Origin: Thermosynechococcus sp.
Lineage (GTDB): Bacteria; Cyanobacteriota; Cyanobacteriia; Thermosynechococcales; Thermosynechococcaceae
Assembly: GCF_025999095.1 (NCBI RefSeq)
Contig: NZ_AP024678.1
Location: 1,829,527 to 1,893,526, forward strand
Length of the DNA stretch: 64,000 nucleotides
Direction of reading: 5' to 3'
A model generated the notes under the pieces. The model was not told the DNA's origin. It did not search any database and saw only the letters and a list, made by a program, of their open reading frames with translations. Position 1 is the first letter of the stretch. Every line of letters begins with the position of its first letter. The position numbers were made by a program, and so were the translations under genes. Positions 40,879 to 50,683 of the stretch are shown here, in pieces.

Positions 40879-41238
40879 CTATTGATTGACAGCATCTTCT
40901 TCATCAGGGTCACTCAAGGCCATGCCATTGGCTTCACGCCGAAAGGTTTGCTGCTGCTGCTGGGTGACTTCGATACCGACGGCGATCGCTTCCTTGAGCC
41001 GTTCTAGGGTCGCCTGCCAGCGCTCCTGGGTGGTCTCTGAGAGGCGATCGCGATATTGCTCAAAACTGGCAGTCATGTCTTCGAGCAGTTCGGGTAGGGC
41101 ATCAGCGGATTTGCGGAGCAGTTGTCGGGTTTCTTTACCAGAGCGGGGAGCAATCAATAGTCCCACGACTGTGCCGATCGCACTCCCTAGGAGCAGACCT
41201 CCCCAAAAGGCACCACCGCCACCCTGTTGCTGACTCAT
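40879..41238 (-). CDS. YtxH-like membrane-anchored small protein
   Basis: This 119-residue protein has an N-terminal glycine-rich hydrophobic helix (FWGGLLLGSAIGTVVGLLIAPRSGKETR) typical of YtxH/gas-vesicle-like general stress proteins. A long charged coiled-coil-like segment and an acidic tail (DPDEEDAVNQ) follow. Function is unknown. Its start overlaps the stop of the preceding gene by four bases, so the two are translationally coupled. Confidence 0.8.
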   Translation of the reverse strand: MSQQQGGGGAFWGGLLLGSAIGTVVGLLIAPRSGKETRQLLRKSADALPELLEDMTASFEQYRDRLSETTQERWQATLERLKEAIAVGIEVTQQQQQTFRREANGMALSDPDEEDAVNQ

Positions 41239-41558
41239 CGCTTTCTCCTTCGTAGGCGGCTACCATACCACCCTATCCAGCTTATCAAGGTTAAAAATAG
41301 ACGGACATTGCGCCGTTGCTGATTCCATTTTGGCAATTGCGATCGCAGGTCGGCGACACCCCGCTGACCAATGATAATCACTTCAGGCGCACCGCCTAAA
41401 ACCCTATGGGTACTGCGTTCTGCATTGAGTAGGGCACGGGACACCCCCCGTAGGATTTGCCGCAACTTCACCAGCTGCCATGCCAGCCATAGGGCGCCCA
41501 GGGCAATCAGGCAATTGCAGCCAATCACAATCCAAACCATGCGCGGTGTCGGGGGCAT
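41235..41558 (-). CDS. small membrane protein, unknown function
   Basis: This 107-residue protein has an N-terminal transmembrane helix (WIVIGCNCLIALGALWLAWQLV), a middle amphipathic segment, and a second hydrophobic patch (FLTLISWIGWYGSRLRRRKR) ending in a basic tail. It is coupled (ATGA-type overlap) to the YtxH-like gene, as in DUF948/YtxH pairs elsewhere. No motif identifies an enzymatic function. Confidence 0.7.
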   Translation of the reverse strand: MPPTPRMVWIVIGCNCLIALGALWLAWQLVKLRQILRGVSRALLNAERSTHRVLGGAPEVIIIGQRGVADLRSQLPKWNQQRRNVRLFLTLISWIGWYGSRLRRRKR

Positions 41559-41708
41559 TGACGTTCACAATGATGGAATGATGGGTTGATCTTTTCATAG
41601 CACCTGCGCAAGGAAAAAGGAAACCTGTAACTTTAGTCGCGGGTGCTTTGCAGATGGCCACACCGTAGTTTACTAAAGACAGCAGGGTTGCTGGCTGAGG
41701 GCACCGCG

Positions 41709-43817
41709 ATGGTCAAATTCCTCTCCAAAGCAAAACGTTGCCAACGGATAGGGCCTTGGCTGCTGTCGCTGTTGCTGGCGACTCTCTTCCTCGGGGCTGG
41801 GCTGGGCTGGTGGCACTACGGGCGATCGCCGGCGCCTCCCTATAGTCTCAATGGAGAGGCCCCGCCCAAAAGTGGGCCGGCGTTGTTGCCGTGGGCGCGC
41901 TCTGGAGATCCCCTCAGGCGCGATCGCGCCCGTTATCTGCTGGCGGCTGACAGTCTGCGTCGAAATCAGCCCCAAGGGGCTCTCCAGTGGCTTAAGGGTC
42001 TGGAGCAGACTTACCGGCCTATGGCTGCACCGATTCTGCTCCTTCGGGCTCAGGCCTATCAGCAACAGGGAGATGACCGCAGGGCAAAGGCAACGTGGCA
42101 ACAGTTGCTGCGGGAGTATGGCACGGAACCGGAGGCAGCGGTAGCCCTGTTGAATCTGAACCGGCCAGAAGAGGCGATCGCCCGCTTTCCACAGCATCCT
42201 GCTGTCGTCAACTATGTGGCGCAACAGTTAGCGAAAAATCCCGATCAAGTCCCTTACCTGAAGCTGGTGGCACGCCACGGTCTTTTTCTTCAGGCGTACG
42301 GCACCTACCTGGAAATTTTGCGCCAGCGCTATGGCGACCAACTGACGCCAGCCGATTGGGAAGCGATCGCCTTTGGCTATTGGGAAAAAATGCAGTACGG
42401 TGCTGCGGCAGCTGCCTACGCCAAGGCACCGCCCACACCTTTGAATCTCTATCGTGTGGGACGAGGGCGGCAATTGAGTGGGGATACCGCTGGGGCGATC
42501 GCTGCCTATGAAGCCCTGATCCAACGCTTTCCCAACAGTTCAGAAGCCCCCCTTGCCCAACTGCGCCTTGCCCACTTAGCCAAAACGCCGGCGGAACGTC
42601 TCCCTTTGCTGGCCAAGTGTCTTCAGTTAGCCACCCAAAATCAAGCGCCAGCGATCGCGGCTGATGCCCTTCTGGCACAGTACCAAGCTTATAGGGAACT
42701 GGGGAATACCAAAGGGGCACACCAAAGCCAGCAACAGCTCTTTAAGATCTATCCCCAAAGCAGCGCTGCAGCAGAACTGCGCTGGCAACTGGCCCAAGGA
42801 GCTGCCCAAAAACGGCAGTGGTCTCAGGCACAACAGTGGGTTAGGGAGATTCTCAAGTTTAACCCTGAGAGTGAGCTGGCCCCCCAAGCCGCCTTTTGGC
42901 AAGGAAAATGGCAGGGGGAGGCAGGACAACCCCAAGGGCAACGCCAAAGCTGGCAACTGGTTACGGAGCGCTATCCCCACACCTACTATGCTTGGCGAGC
43001 TGCCAGTCTGCTTAAGAAACCAGTGGGCACCTTTACAACCCTGCGACAGCAGCGCCCCTCAGTGGCGGGCGATCGCCAAACCCTGCTCCCTTTAGCGACG
43101 GGCAGCCCAACCCTGCAAGAACTGTATCTGCTGCGGCAATTTCCGGAGGCTTGGCAGCGCTGGCAGTGGGAATTCCAGAACCGAGTGACACCAACAGCGG
43201 CAGAGCAACTCACTGATGGCCTGATTCGCCTTGGTGTGGGGGAATACCTCGATGGCATCTTTATGCTGCAAAACTTGTTTACGCGGGCCGCCAGGGAACC
43301 GCAGGTGGCCACATTCTTGGCGCCCCTTCGCCGTGATGTTCGCTTCTGGTATGCCCTTTACCCCTTGCCCTACTGGGAATTGGTCAAAAAGTGGTCACTG
43401 GCCCACAACTTAAATCCCCTGTTGGTGATGGCCCTGATTCGCCAAGAATCTCGCTTTGAAAAGGACATCCGCTCAGTGGTGGGGGCAACGGGGTTAATGC
43501 AGTTGATGCCAGAGACGGCCGCTTGGATTGCCGAGCAGTTGAACCTAGAGGACTATTCCCTCGTGGATCCGGAGCACAATATCCGTTTGGGCACGTGGTA
43601 CTTTGACTACACCCACAATCAGTACAATCAAAACACGCTCTTAGCCTTGGCCAGTTACAATGCCGGTCCTGGCAATGTCAATCAGTGGCTAGAGCGATTC
43701 GACATTGGCGATAGCGATCGCTTTGTGGAATCGATTCCTTTTCCTGAGACCTATGGCTATGTCAAGAGTGTCTTGGAAAACTACTGGAACTACTGGCAAC
43801 TCTATGCCCAGCCCTAG
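41709..43817 (+). CDS. Slt-type soluble lytic transglycosylase
   Basis: The start is at ATG 41709 (MVKFLSKAKRCQRIGPW), giving 702 residues; an in-frame start 66 bases upstream is weaker. A signal/anchor helix (LLSLLLATLFLGAGLGWW) is followed by a long TPR-like helical superhelix (~70-550). The C-terminal goose-lysozyme SLT domain has the catalytic glutamate in ALIRQESRFE (~residue 581), GATGLMQLMPETA and LASYNAGPGNVNQW. It cleaves peptidoglycan glycan strands in the periplasm. Confidence 0.93.
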   Translation: MVKFLSKAKRCQRIGPWLLSLLLATLFLGAGLGWWHYGRSPAPPYSLNGEAPPKSGPALLPWARSGDPLRRDRARYLLAADSLRRNQPQGALQWLKGLEQTYRPMAAPILLLRAQAYQQQGDDRRAKATWQQLLREYGTEPEAAVALLNLNRPEEAIARFPQHPAVVNYVAQQLAKNPDQVPYLKLVARHGLFLQAYGTYLEILRQRYGDQLTPADWEAIAFGYWEKMQYGAAAAAYAKAPPTPLNLYRVGRGRQLSGDTAGAIAAYEALIQRFPNSSEAPLAQLRLAHLAKTPAERLPLLAKCLQLATQNQAPAIAADALLAQYQAYRELGNTKGAHQSQQQLFKIYPQSSAAAELRWQLAQGAAQKRQWSQAQQWVREILKFNPESELAPQAAFWQGKWQGEAGQPQGQRQSWQLVTERYPHTYYAWRAASLLKKPVGTFTTLRQQRPSVAGDRQTLLPLATGSPTLQELYLLRQFPEAWQRWQWEFQNRVTPTAAEQLTDGLIRLGVGEYLDGIFMLQNLFTRAAREPQVATFLAPLRRDVRFWYALYPLPYWELVKKWSLAHNLNPLLVMALIRQESRFEKDIRSVVGATGLMQLMPETAAWIAEQLNLEDYSLVDPEHNIRLGTWYFDYTHNQYNQNTLLALASYNAGPGNVNQWLERFDIGDSDRFVESIPFPETYGYVKSVLENYWNYWQLYAQP

Positions 43818-43857
43818 GAAAAATCGTCTATTCTCTACAAAAGAACAGGGTTGAATC

Positions 43858-44574
43858 ATGGATCAAGATATTCCTGTTGCGGAGCGGCTACAACCCATTA
43901 CCAAGGATAAGGAGGAGCCTCGGCGAGGGGGAGGGGCAATCGCCAGCGCCATTGCCCTCATGGCTTTCATGGGGGTAGGAGCAGCGTGGTTCCTGAATCG
44001 TTCCGCGGAATCACCCACGGGAACGGCGGCAACGGTAATGCCAACCGAGAATCTGCTGGGACATCTGCCCTATGAAGAGGCTCCCCTCGCCGAACTGGAA
44101 CCGGTGAGCGCCGATGGCCAAATCAAGTTACGGCGCGCCGCAGCAGAGCGGTTTCGGGCAATGGTGGCCGCCGCGCAGCAGGAGGGGGTGGTGTTGATAC
44201 CGCTTTCTGGATTCCGTTCCAAACAGGATCAGGACTATCTTTTCTTTGAGGTGAAGGAGCAGCGGGCACAACGGGCCAGTGAGCGGGCATTGGTGAGTGC
44301 GCCCCCGGGCTATAGCGAGCACCATACGGGCTATGCCATTGATATTGGTGATGGCGCCCGGCCACAGACCCATCTTAAGGAAGCCTTTGAGGACACCCCT
44401 GCCTTTCGCTGGTTGGGAAAGAATGCGGCTCGTTTTAGTTTTGAACTGTCCTTTCCCCGTAATAATCCTCAGGGAGTGAGTTATGAGCCTTGGCACTGGC
44501 GATTTGTTGGCGATCGCCACAGTTTGCAAACCTTCTACAGAGCCCGACAACTGACATTGAGGAATAATCCATGA
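43858..44574 (+). CDS. VanY-type D-alanyl-D-alanine carboxypeptidase
   Basis: This 238-residue protein has an N-terminal membrane anchor (ASAIALMAFMGVGAAWFL). The LD/DD-carboxypeptidase domain has zinc ligands in SEHHTGYAIDIGD and YEPWHWRF, with SGFRSKQDQ upstream. These enzymes trim stem peptides of peptidoglycan. It follows the Slt gene by 40 bp and overlaps the next gene by four bases, so a small cell-wall operon is likely. Confidence 0.88.
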   Translation: MDQDIPVAERLQPITKDKEEPRRGGGAIASAIALMAFMGVGAAWFLNRSAESPTGTAATVMPTENLLGHLPYEEAPLAELEPVSADGQIKLRRAAAERFRAMVAAAQQEGVVLIPLSGFRSKQDQDYLFFEVKEQRAQRASERALVSAPPGYSEHHTGYAIDIGDGARPQTHLKEAFEDTPAFRWLGKNAARFSFELSFPRNNPQGVSYEPWHWRFVGDRHSLQTFYRARQLTLRNNP

Positions 44575-45275
44575 GGGGATTTACCCATCGGGCGGTTTTG
44601 GTGACCGGCGGCACCGGCGGGCTGGGCCAAGGGGTAGTGCCAGTTCTGCTGAGCCACGGCTACACCCTGACGATTCCCTACATTGATGGGGCTGCCCGTG
44701 CTGCTCTCGAAAAGCAATTGGCGGCGGCGGAATTGGCCAACGTGCGCTTTGTGGCGGCGGACTTGAACAATGAAAGTGAAGTGGCAGCTCTGGTGGAGCG
44801 CATGCCGCAATTGGATGCCGTGGTTCACCTCGTGGGTGGCTTTAGTATGGGGGCAACAGCACAATTTGCCCTCAGTGATTGGCAGCAGAGTTTTCGCCTC
44901 AATGTGGAGACGACCTTCCTGGTCTGTAAGCACGCCCTGAAACGCATGCAGGCACAGCGGTATGGACGCATTGTCACCATTGGCTCACGGGGTGCAGTTG
45001 AACCGGCGGCTGAACTGGCTGCCTATTGTGCCGCCAAAGCTGCAGTCGTGGCCTTGACGCGGGCAATCGCTGCTGAAACCAAAGGCCAAAATATCACTGC
45101 CAATGTGATCCTGCCCAGCATTATTGATACCCCCGCCAATCGAGCGGCGATGGGGGAAGCCCAAGCCGCAAATTGGGTGAGCCCTGCGGCGATCGCTGAA
45201 CTGATTGCCTACCTCATTTCCGAAGGAGCGGCGGCCGTGAGTGGCGCCGTGATTCCCATCTATGGCAATGCCTAG
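44571..45275 (+). CDS. short-chain dehydrogenase/reductase
   Basis: This 234-residue classical SDR has the cofactor motif TGGTGGLGQGV near residue 13, the catalytic serine in TIGSRGAV, and YCAAKAAV with the Tyr and Lys of the active site. The substrate is unknown. Its ATG overlaps the stop of the peptidase gene (ATGA), which implies translational coupling. Confidence 0.85.
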   Translation: MRGFTHRAVLVTGGTGGLGQGVVPVLLSHGYTLTIPYIDGAARAALEKQLAAAELANVRFVAADLNNESEVAALVERMPQLDAVVHLVGGFSMGATAQFALSDWQQSFRLNVETTFLVCKHALKRMQAQRYGRIVTIGSRGAVEPAAELAAYCAAKAAVVALTRAIAAETKGQNITANVILPSIIDTPANRAAMGEAQAANWVSPAAIAELIAYLISEGAAAVSGAVIPIYGNA

Positions 45276-45286
45276 GGCAAGTTGCC

Positions 45287-45448
45287 ATGCTCTTTATCAT
45301 TTTGCTAGCTCTTCTTTGTACGATCACCAATCTCTTTACCAAGGTGCTGATTTTAACTCCCCTAGAACTGTTGCGCGCCATTCATATTCCTGCAGTCGTC
45401 CTTTGGGGCGGTCTGATCCTGCTCTTGGCATGGGTCATGGGAGACTAG
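45287..45448 (+). CDS. small two-helix membrane protein
   Basis: This is a 53-codon frame: MLFIILLALLCTITNLF, a short loop LILTPLELLRAIH, then PAVVLWGGLILLLAWVMGD. It reads as two transmembrane helices. It starts 11 bp after the SDR stop with weak ribosome-site sequence (GGGCAAG), and the aminotransferase gene ends 4 bp beyond its stop. The hydrophobic pattern and tight packing support a real gene. No homology claim can be made. Confidence 0.5.
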   Translation: MLFIILLALLCTITNLFTKVLILTPLELLRAIHIPAVVLWGGLILLLAWVMGD

Positions 45449-45452
45449 AGCC

Positions 45453-46634
45453 CTACACCTGCAGGACTGTCTGGCTAAATTCGGCAATTTGGGCAGCGGC
45501 CACCTCTAAACAGGGGCGATCGCGCACGAGGGCAAAGCGCACATAGCCCTCTCCCCCCTCACCAAAACCCGATCCGGGAGCCGCGGCAATCCCAGTTGCC
45601 CGAACAAGGGCTTGACAAAAGCCCAGGGAATCCCGTTGCCAAGGCGCCGGCAGTTGCGCCCACACATACATCGTTGCTGGCGGGAGGGGCACCGGCCAGC
45701 CATGGTCGCCGAGGGCTTGGACAAAGGCATCGCGCCGCTGCCGAAAAATCTCCCGCGTCTGCTGGACACAGGTTTGATCCCCCGTGAGGGCAGCAATGGC
45801 CCCCCGCAAGATGCCGGCGTATTGGTTAAAGTCAATCACCGATTTGATTTGGCGCAGGGCAGCAATGATGTCGGCACGACCAATGGCAAAGCCAATGCGA
45901 AACCCGCCCATATTGTAGGACTTGGAGAGGCTATAGAATTCAATCCCCACTTGGCGATCGCGATCCACTTCAAAGATCGAGGGTGCCCGCTCCCCGTCAA
46001 AGACCAGATCAACGTAGGGAAAATCATGCACCAGTAAAATCCCGTAGCGATCGCAAAACTTAACCGCTGTCTTGAAAAAGTCCAAGGGCGCAACTGCCGT
46101 GGTGGGATTGTGGGGATAGCTGAGAATCAAAAGTTTGGCCTGCTCCCGTACCCTCAGGGGAATCGCCGTCAAATCTGGCAAAAAGTGATCTTCTGAGCGC
46201 AGGGGTAGTGGATACACTTGTCCACCCGCAAGATAGACCCCACCCGCATGGGAGGGATACCCCGGATCGAGCACCAGTGCGTACTCTTGGGGGTTCATCA
46301 CCGCAAGGGGCAAGTGCGCTGTCCCCTCCTGAGAGCCAATGAGCGTCAGTACCTCCCGCTCGGGATCTACCCTGAGGCCAAAGCGGCGTTCAAACCAAGT
46401 GGCTACTGCCTGTCGAAAGGCCGCCGTACTAGCAAAGAGTTGATAGCCATAGGTACTGGCATCGCGCACCGACGCTTCAATGGCCGCAAGAATGTGATCG
46501 GCGACGGGCAAATCCGCAGAACCAAGGGAGAGATCCACAATCGGCCGCCCCGTGGCCGCCACCGCTGCCTTTGCCCAATCCATGGCATCAAAAACATTGC
46601 CTTGGAAATACCGCAGGCGATCGGCCAGCCTCAT
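45453..46634 (-). CDS. class I/II aminotransferase (DapL/aspartate type)
   Basis: This 393-residue fold-type I PLP enzyme has the lysine in FYSLSKSYNMGGFRIGFAIG, with SYPHNPTTAV and an aspartate (HDFPYVDL) for the cofactor ring. It resembles LL-diaminopimelate aminotransferase and related LL-DAP/aspartate aminotransferases. A typical cyanobacterial DapL would start differently, so the substrate is uncertain. Its start overlaps the ftsY stop by four bases. Confidence 0.85.
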   Translation of the reverse strand: MRLADRLRYFQGNVFDAMDWAKAAVAATGRPIVDLSLGSADLPVADHILAAIEASVRDASTYGYQLFASTAAFRQAVATWFERRFGLRVDPEREVLTLIGSQEGTAHLPLAVMNPQEYALVLDPGYPSHAGGVYLAGGQVYPLPLRSEDHFLPDLTAIPLRVREQAKLLILSYPHNPTTAVAPLDFFKTAVKFCDRYGILLVHDFPYVDLVFDGERAPSIFEVDRDRQVGIEFYSLSKSYNMGGFRIGFAIGRADIIAALRQIKSVIDFNQYAGILRGAIAALTGDQTCVQQTREIFRQRRDAFVQALGDHGWPVPLPPATMYVWAQLPAPWQRDSLGFCQALVRATGIAAAPGSGFGEGGEGYVRFALVRDRPCLEVAAAQIAEFSQTVLQV

Positions 46635-48010
46635 GCTGCCACCTCCACATCACTGGAGAGTAAGGCCTCGACAAATTCAAAACTGGAGAAGGGGCGCAGA
46701 TCTTTAATGCCCTCGCCAGCACCAATGAAGCGAATCGGTAGCCCCAATTCCTGTACCACCGCCAAGGCCACCCCCCCCTTGGCCGTCCCGTCCAACTTGG
46801 TCAGGATGACTCCAGTCAGTTGCGCTGCTTCTGCAAAGATCTGCGCTTGCCGCAAACCATTTTGGCCGAGGGTAGCATCGAGAACGAGGAGCGATTCAAT
46901 TTGAGCATCGCCCGCCTTTTTATCAATGATGCGGCGGATTTTCTTGAGTTCCTCCATCAGGTTGGCTTTATTTTGCAGACGGCCAGCGGTATCCACCAGC
47001 AGCAATTCTGTACCTCGAGCTTGGGCAGCCCCAATAGCATCAAAGACCACAGCAGCGGGATCGGTATTTTTGCCGGGGTTGGCAATCACCTCAACATTGG
47101 AGCGCTGTCCCCAAATTTTCACCTGTTCGGTGGCGGCTGCCCGAAAGGTATCTGCCGCCGCAATCAAACAGCGATAGCCCGACTGGGTGGCAATGTGGGC
47201 AAGTTTGCCGATGGTCGTGGTTTTCCCCACGCCATTGACACCTGTAATCAGCCAGATATTGAGTGTTCCTTTTTTGGGAGCAAATTCACGTTGGTAGCCC
47301 TCTTGAAACGGGCGATCCAAAATCTGCTGCAGAATCTCCTTGAGGGAGGCGATCGCCTGATCGGCAGGAAGTGTCTCTTGGCGAATTTTTGTTTGCAGCG
47401 CCGCAATAATTTGATCTGTGGCCTTGACCCCCACATCCGCCTGCAACAGCAGCATCTCAATTGCTTCGACGGCATCCCGACTTAAGGGGCCTTGGCCGAC
47501 GATCGCCCGCAGTTGATGCACCAGTCCACGACGAGTTTTGCCCAGACCTTGGCGCAGGCGTTGTAACCAGGTAATTTCCTCAATATCCACCTCCTCTGGG
47601 CGCCGGCCTTGGGCGGCAAGTACCGCCGCCGACCACAAAAAGCCCTCATCCAGGATAGGGGAGGGGTCTGGTTCCCCAGGCTCAGCGGCAACAATGGGCT
47701 GGACAGCAGCAGGTTCATCAGCAACAGCGGCCTGGGCAGACTCTATAGAGACGGGAAGGGGGGCATCAGCGGCCGCTGGTTCAGCAGTTGCTGTGCCCTG
47801 AGTTTCTGCAGTGGTTTCAACGGTTGGAGAACGCTGCGCTTGCTGTCGCGCTTGAATGGACTGGAGTGCCGTTTTGGCCCAGTTGAGGATGCTGGGGGAA
47901 GCAGCCGCTTCGGTGGATTCTGGGGGTGGCGCTTCCGTTGGGCTTTCGGCAGCGGGCGATGGCTCCTCGCCACTGCCGCCAAACTTGCGTCGAAACCAAT
48001 TAAAAACCAT
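46631..48010 (-). CDS. ftsY: signal recognition particle receptor FtsY
   Basis: This 459-residue SRP GTPase delivers ribosome-nascent chains to the membrane. The first ~150 residues are an acidic, Ala/Pro/Glu-rich A domain. The NG domain follows: N-terminal helices, G1 [16 protein letters not shown]3 [16 protein letters not shown], and [10 protein letters not shown]. Length is normal. It is coupled to the aminotransferase gene downstream and lies 28 bp after the CysQ-like gene. Confidence 0.96.
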   Translation of the reverse strand: MVFNWFRRKFGGSGEEPSPAAESPTEAPPPESTEAAASPSILNWAKTALQSIQARQQAQRSPTVETTAETQGTATAEPAAADAPLPVSIESAQAAVADEPAAVQPIVAAEPGEPDPSPILDEGFLWSAAVLAAQGRRPEEVDIEEITWLQRLRQGLGKTRRGLVHQLRAIVGQGPLSRDAVEAIEMLLLQADVGVKATDQIIAALQTKIRQETLPADQAIASLKEILQQILDRPFQEGYQREFAPKKGTLNIWLITGVNGVGKTTTIGKLAHIATQSGYRCLIAAADTFRAAATEQVKIWGQRSNVEVIANPGKNTDPAAVVFDAIGAAQARGTELLLVDTAGRLQNKANLMEELKKIRRIIDKKAGDAQIESLLVLDATLGQNGLRQAQIFAEAAQLTGVILTKLDGTAKGGVALAVVQELGLPIRFIGAGEGIKDLRPFSSFEFVEALLSSDVEVAA

Positions 48011-48038
48011 GCCCTGTCCTTTATCCGACTGAACTTGC

Positions 48039-48899
48039 CTATTTTCCAGAATAGCCTTGATTTTCCTGTAAAAAGGCTTGCAGGCGATCGCCCACCCAAC
48101 GGCTCAAGGCAGGATGACATACCACCAGAGGTTGCCAGTGCTGCACATCGGCGCGATTGTAGCGGGGTAACTCGCCATTGGCATAGGTAAAGGCGCCCGC
48201 CGCCTCCTGCATGATCAAATCCGGTGCCGCCAAGTCCCAATCTTTGGGGGCACTGCCCCCTGGGAGGCTGACGTACAGATCCGCATCCCCTTGGCAAATA
48301 CTCGCCGTTTTACAGCCCATACTGCCCATCGGCATTAGCTGCACTGATCCCAAGCTGGTTAGAAATGCCTCTAAGCGATCCCCCCCATGGCTACGGCTCA
48401 TCACCACCCGCAGGGGCTGGTCAGGGGTGGGGGGCTGAACTTGCAGGCGTGTTGACCGGTGGCGCGTCTCTCGATAGGTGCCGCCACCGGCAATGGCGGT
48501 GTAGATCACCTCCTGTTCAGGCCAGACCACAGCAGCTAAACAGGGGCGGTGTTTATAGACAAGGGCAACGTGAATTGCGTACTCTCCCGTCTGTTGCAGA
48601 AAGTCATAGGTGCCGTCCAAAGGATCAATGATCCAGGCATAGGGCTGCGATAGGGACTGACCTGCTGTGTAGGTTTCTTCTGTGAGATAGCCAAACGCCG
48701 AGGCCGGAAAATGCTCTTGGAGGGCATGGCGCAAAAAGGCATCAATTTGCTGATCCGCGAGGGTGACGGGATCACCGCCTTTATCCTGCACCGTTAGATC
48801 CTGCACCTGGCGGTAAAACTGGCGCAGTTGCTCTAGGGCCCGCCAAAGAATGGGGCGTAGGGTGGCAAGGGTATTTTCAAGATCAAGGGCGGGGGACAT
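48039..48899 (-). CDS. CysQ/inositol monophosphatase-family phosphatase
   Basis: This 286-residue metal-dependent phosphatase has the diagnostic WIIDPLDGTYDFLQ metal site and DPVTLADQQIDAFL (upstream acidic site). A C-terminal aspartate region is in PKDWDLAAPDLIM. The family dephosphorylates 3'-phosphoadenosine 5'-phosphate (CysQ) or inositol phosphates; CysQ-like is the more likely assignment. The gene begins at the base just before the ABC ATPase stop codon, so the two are adjacent with no gap. Confidence 0.85.
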   Translation of the reverse strand: MSPALDLENTLATLRPILWRALEQLRQFYRQVQDLTVQDKGGDPVTLADQQIDAFLRHALQEHFPASAFGYLTEETYTAGQSLSQPYAWIIDPLDGTYDFLQQTGEYAIHVALVYKHRPCLAAVVWPEQEVIYTAIAGGGTYRETRHRSTRLQVQPPTPDQPLRVVMSRSHGGDRLEAFLTSLGSVQLMPMGSMGCKTASICQGDADLYVSLPGGSAPKDWDLAAPDLIMQEAAGAFTYANGELPRYNRADVQHWQPLVVCHPALSRWVGDRLQAFLQENQGYSGK

Positions 48900-50630
48900 C
48901 TAGGCTGCCTCAAGGGAAAGACCACGGGGAATCGCGGCAATTAATGTGCGGGTATAGTCGTGCTGGGGCTGCTGGTAAACAGTCTCCGCCTCACCCATTT
49001 CGACAATTTCGCCATTGTACATAACCATCAGGCGATCGCTCATAAATTTAACAACACTGAGGTCGTGGGAAATAAAGAGGTAGGTCAGTTGAAATTCCCG
49101 CTGCAGTTCCTTGAGTAGATTCAGCACCTGCGCCTGAACCGACACATCCAAAGCGGACACCGACTCATCACAGACAACAAACTCGGGATTCAAGGCCAAG
49201 GCACGGGCAATGCAAATTCGCTGTCGCTGACCCCCCGAAAATTCATGGGGATAGCGATTCTGAGCTTGGGGGTCAATGCCCACCCGTTCAAGGAGATAGG
49301 CCACCCGCTCCTGGTGTTGCCGCTTAGACTGATGGGGGCGATGGATGCGCAGGGGTTCGGCCACCAACTCGCCAATGGTCATGCGGGGGTTCAAGGAACT
49401 GTAGGGGTCCTGGAAAATCAGTTGCATGCGTTGCCGCAGGGGACGCAATTGGCGAGGCGATAAATGGCTAATGTCGCGATCGCCAAAAAAAATCTTGCCC
49501 TGGGCGGGTTCTAGGAGGCGCAAGAGGGTGCGTGCCAAGGTGGTCTTACCACAGCCCGATTCCCCCACAAGGCCTAAGGTCTCCCCTGTGCGAATCGTAA
49601 ATGAGACATCCCTGACTGCGGTTAGGGAGCGCTGTCCCCCCGCAACCGGATACTTAACCCAGAGGTGCTCCACCCGCACCAAGGGGGGTTGGCTGGCCAA
49701 ATGGGCGAGACGTTCCTGCTGCTGCACTGGGGAAATCACTTCTAATCGCGGGGGAGTGGCCCCTAGAAAATCCGCCACAGTTGGCAGAATCGCCAGACGC
49801 TGATCCAAGCGGGGACGACAGGCCAGTAGCCCCTTGGTATAGGGATGTTGGGGGTGGCGAAACACCTGCTGAACGGTCCCCGATTCAACAATTTGCCCTT
49901 GGAACATGACAACGACCTGATCCGCCAATTCCGCAATCAGATTCAAATCATGGGTCACAAAAATCAATGAGAGAGGGTACTGCTGCTGTAATTCTCGCAA
50001 CAGCCGTAGGATCGCCGCCTGTACAGTAACATCGAGGGCAGTGGTGGGTTCATCAGCAATTAAGAGCGCTGGCGAAGCGGCCATAGCCATGGCAATCATC
50101 ACCCGCTGAATTTGCCCCCCGGAGAGTTGATGGGGATAGCGACCGAGAAACCGCTTTTTCTCCTCAAGGGGGTCTTCCGGTTTGAGGAGATGTACCTGCT
50201 CAAGGAGGGCGATCGCCCGCTGTTGACATTGCCGTTGGGAAAGTCGTTGCTGCGGATCAATGGCCTCTGCCACTTGAAAGCCAATAGAATACACGGGATT
50301 GAGGGAACTCATCGGTTCTTGGAAGACCATACCGATTTGGCGACCCCGAATCTGCTGCATTTGGCGGGGGGAGCAGCGCAGCAAATCAATGGCTGTCCCC
50401 TCTGGTTCTGGCTGAAACCAGGCTTGGCCGTGGCTGATCTGGCCCGGCGGCAACAGCAACTGCAAGAGTGCCAAACAGGTCACTGATTTCCCTGAACCCG
50501 ACTCGCCGACAATGCCAAGGGTCTGGCCACGCTCCAAGCGAAAGGAAATCCCATCCACTGCCCGTAGGGTTTGATCGCCTTGACGAAAGTCAACGGTGAG
50601 GGCTTCGACACACAAAAGAGGTGGGGACAT
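48900..50630 (-). CDS. peptide-type ABC transporter ATPase, two NBDs
   Basis: This 576-residue protein contains two tandem nucleotide-binding domains of the oligopeptide (Dpp/Opp/GsiA) type. NBD1 has [14 protein letters not shown] and [17 protein letters not shown]2 has [14 protein letters not shown] and [14 protein letters not shown]. Both have Walker B DE. Such fused ATPases drive import of peptides, glutathione or nickel. No permease or binding-protein gene is in the window, so the partners must be elsewhere. First gene of an apparent minus-strand operon. Confidence 0.9.
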   Translation of the reverse strand: MSPPLLCVEALTVDFRQGDQTLRAVDGISFRLERGQTLGIVGESGSGKSVTCLALLQLLLPPGQISHGQAWFQPEPEGTAIDLLRCSPRQMQQIRGRQIGMVFQEPMSSLNPVYSIGFQVAEAIDPQQRLSQRQCQQRAIALLEQVHLLKPEDPLEEKKRFLGRYPHQLSGGQIQRVMIAMAMAASPALLIADEPTTALDVTVQAAILRLLRELQQQYPLSLIFVTHDLNLIAELADQVVVMFQGQIVESGTVQQVFRHPQHPYTKGLLACRPRLDQRLAILPTVADFLGATPPRLEVISPVQQQERLAHLASQPPLVRVEHLWVKYPVAGGQRSLTAVRDVSFTIRTGETLGLVGESGCGKTTLARTLLRLLEPAQGKIFFGDRDISHLSPRQLRPLRQRMQLIFQDPYSSLNPRMTIGELVAEPLRIHRPHQSKRQHQERVAYLLERVGIDPQAQNRYPHEFSGGQRQRICIARALALNPEFVVCDESVSALDVSVQAQVLNLLKELQREFQLTYLFISHDLSVVKFMSDRLMVMYNGEIVEMGEAETVYQQPQHDYTRTLIAAIPRGLSLEAA

Positions 50631-50683
50631 AGGGCAAACAACTCGGAATAATCCTAGAATAGAGGCGATTTTGACACTCAGAT

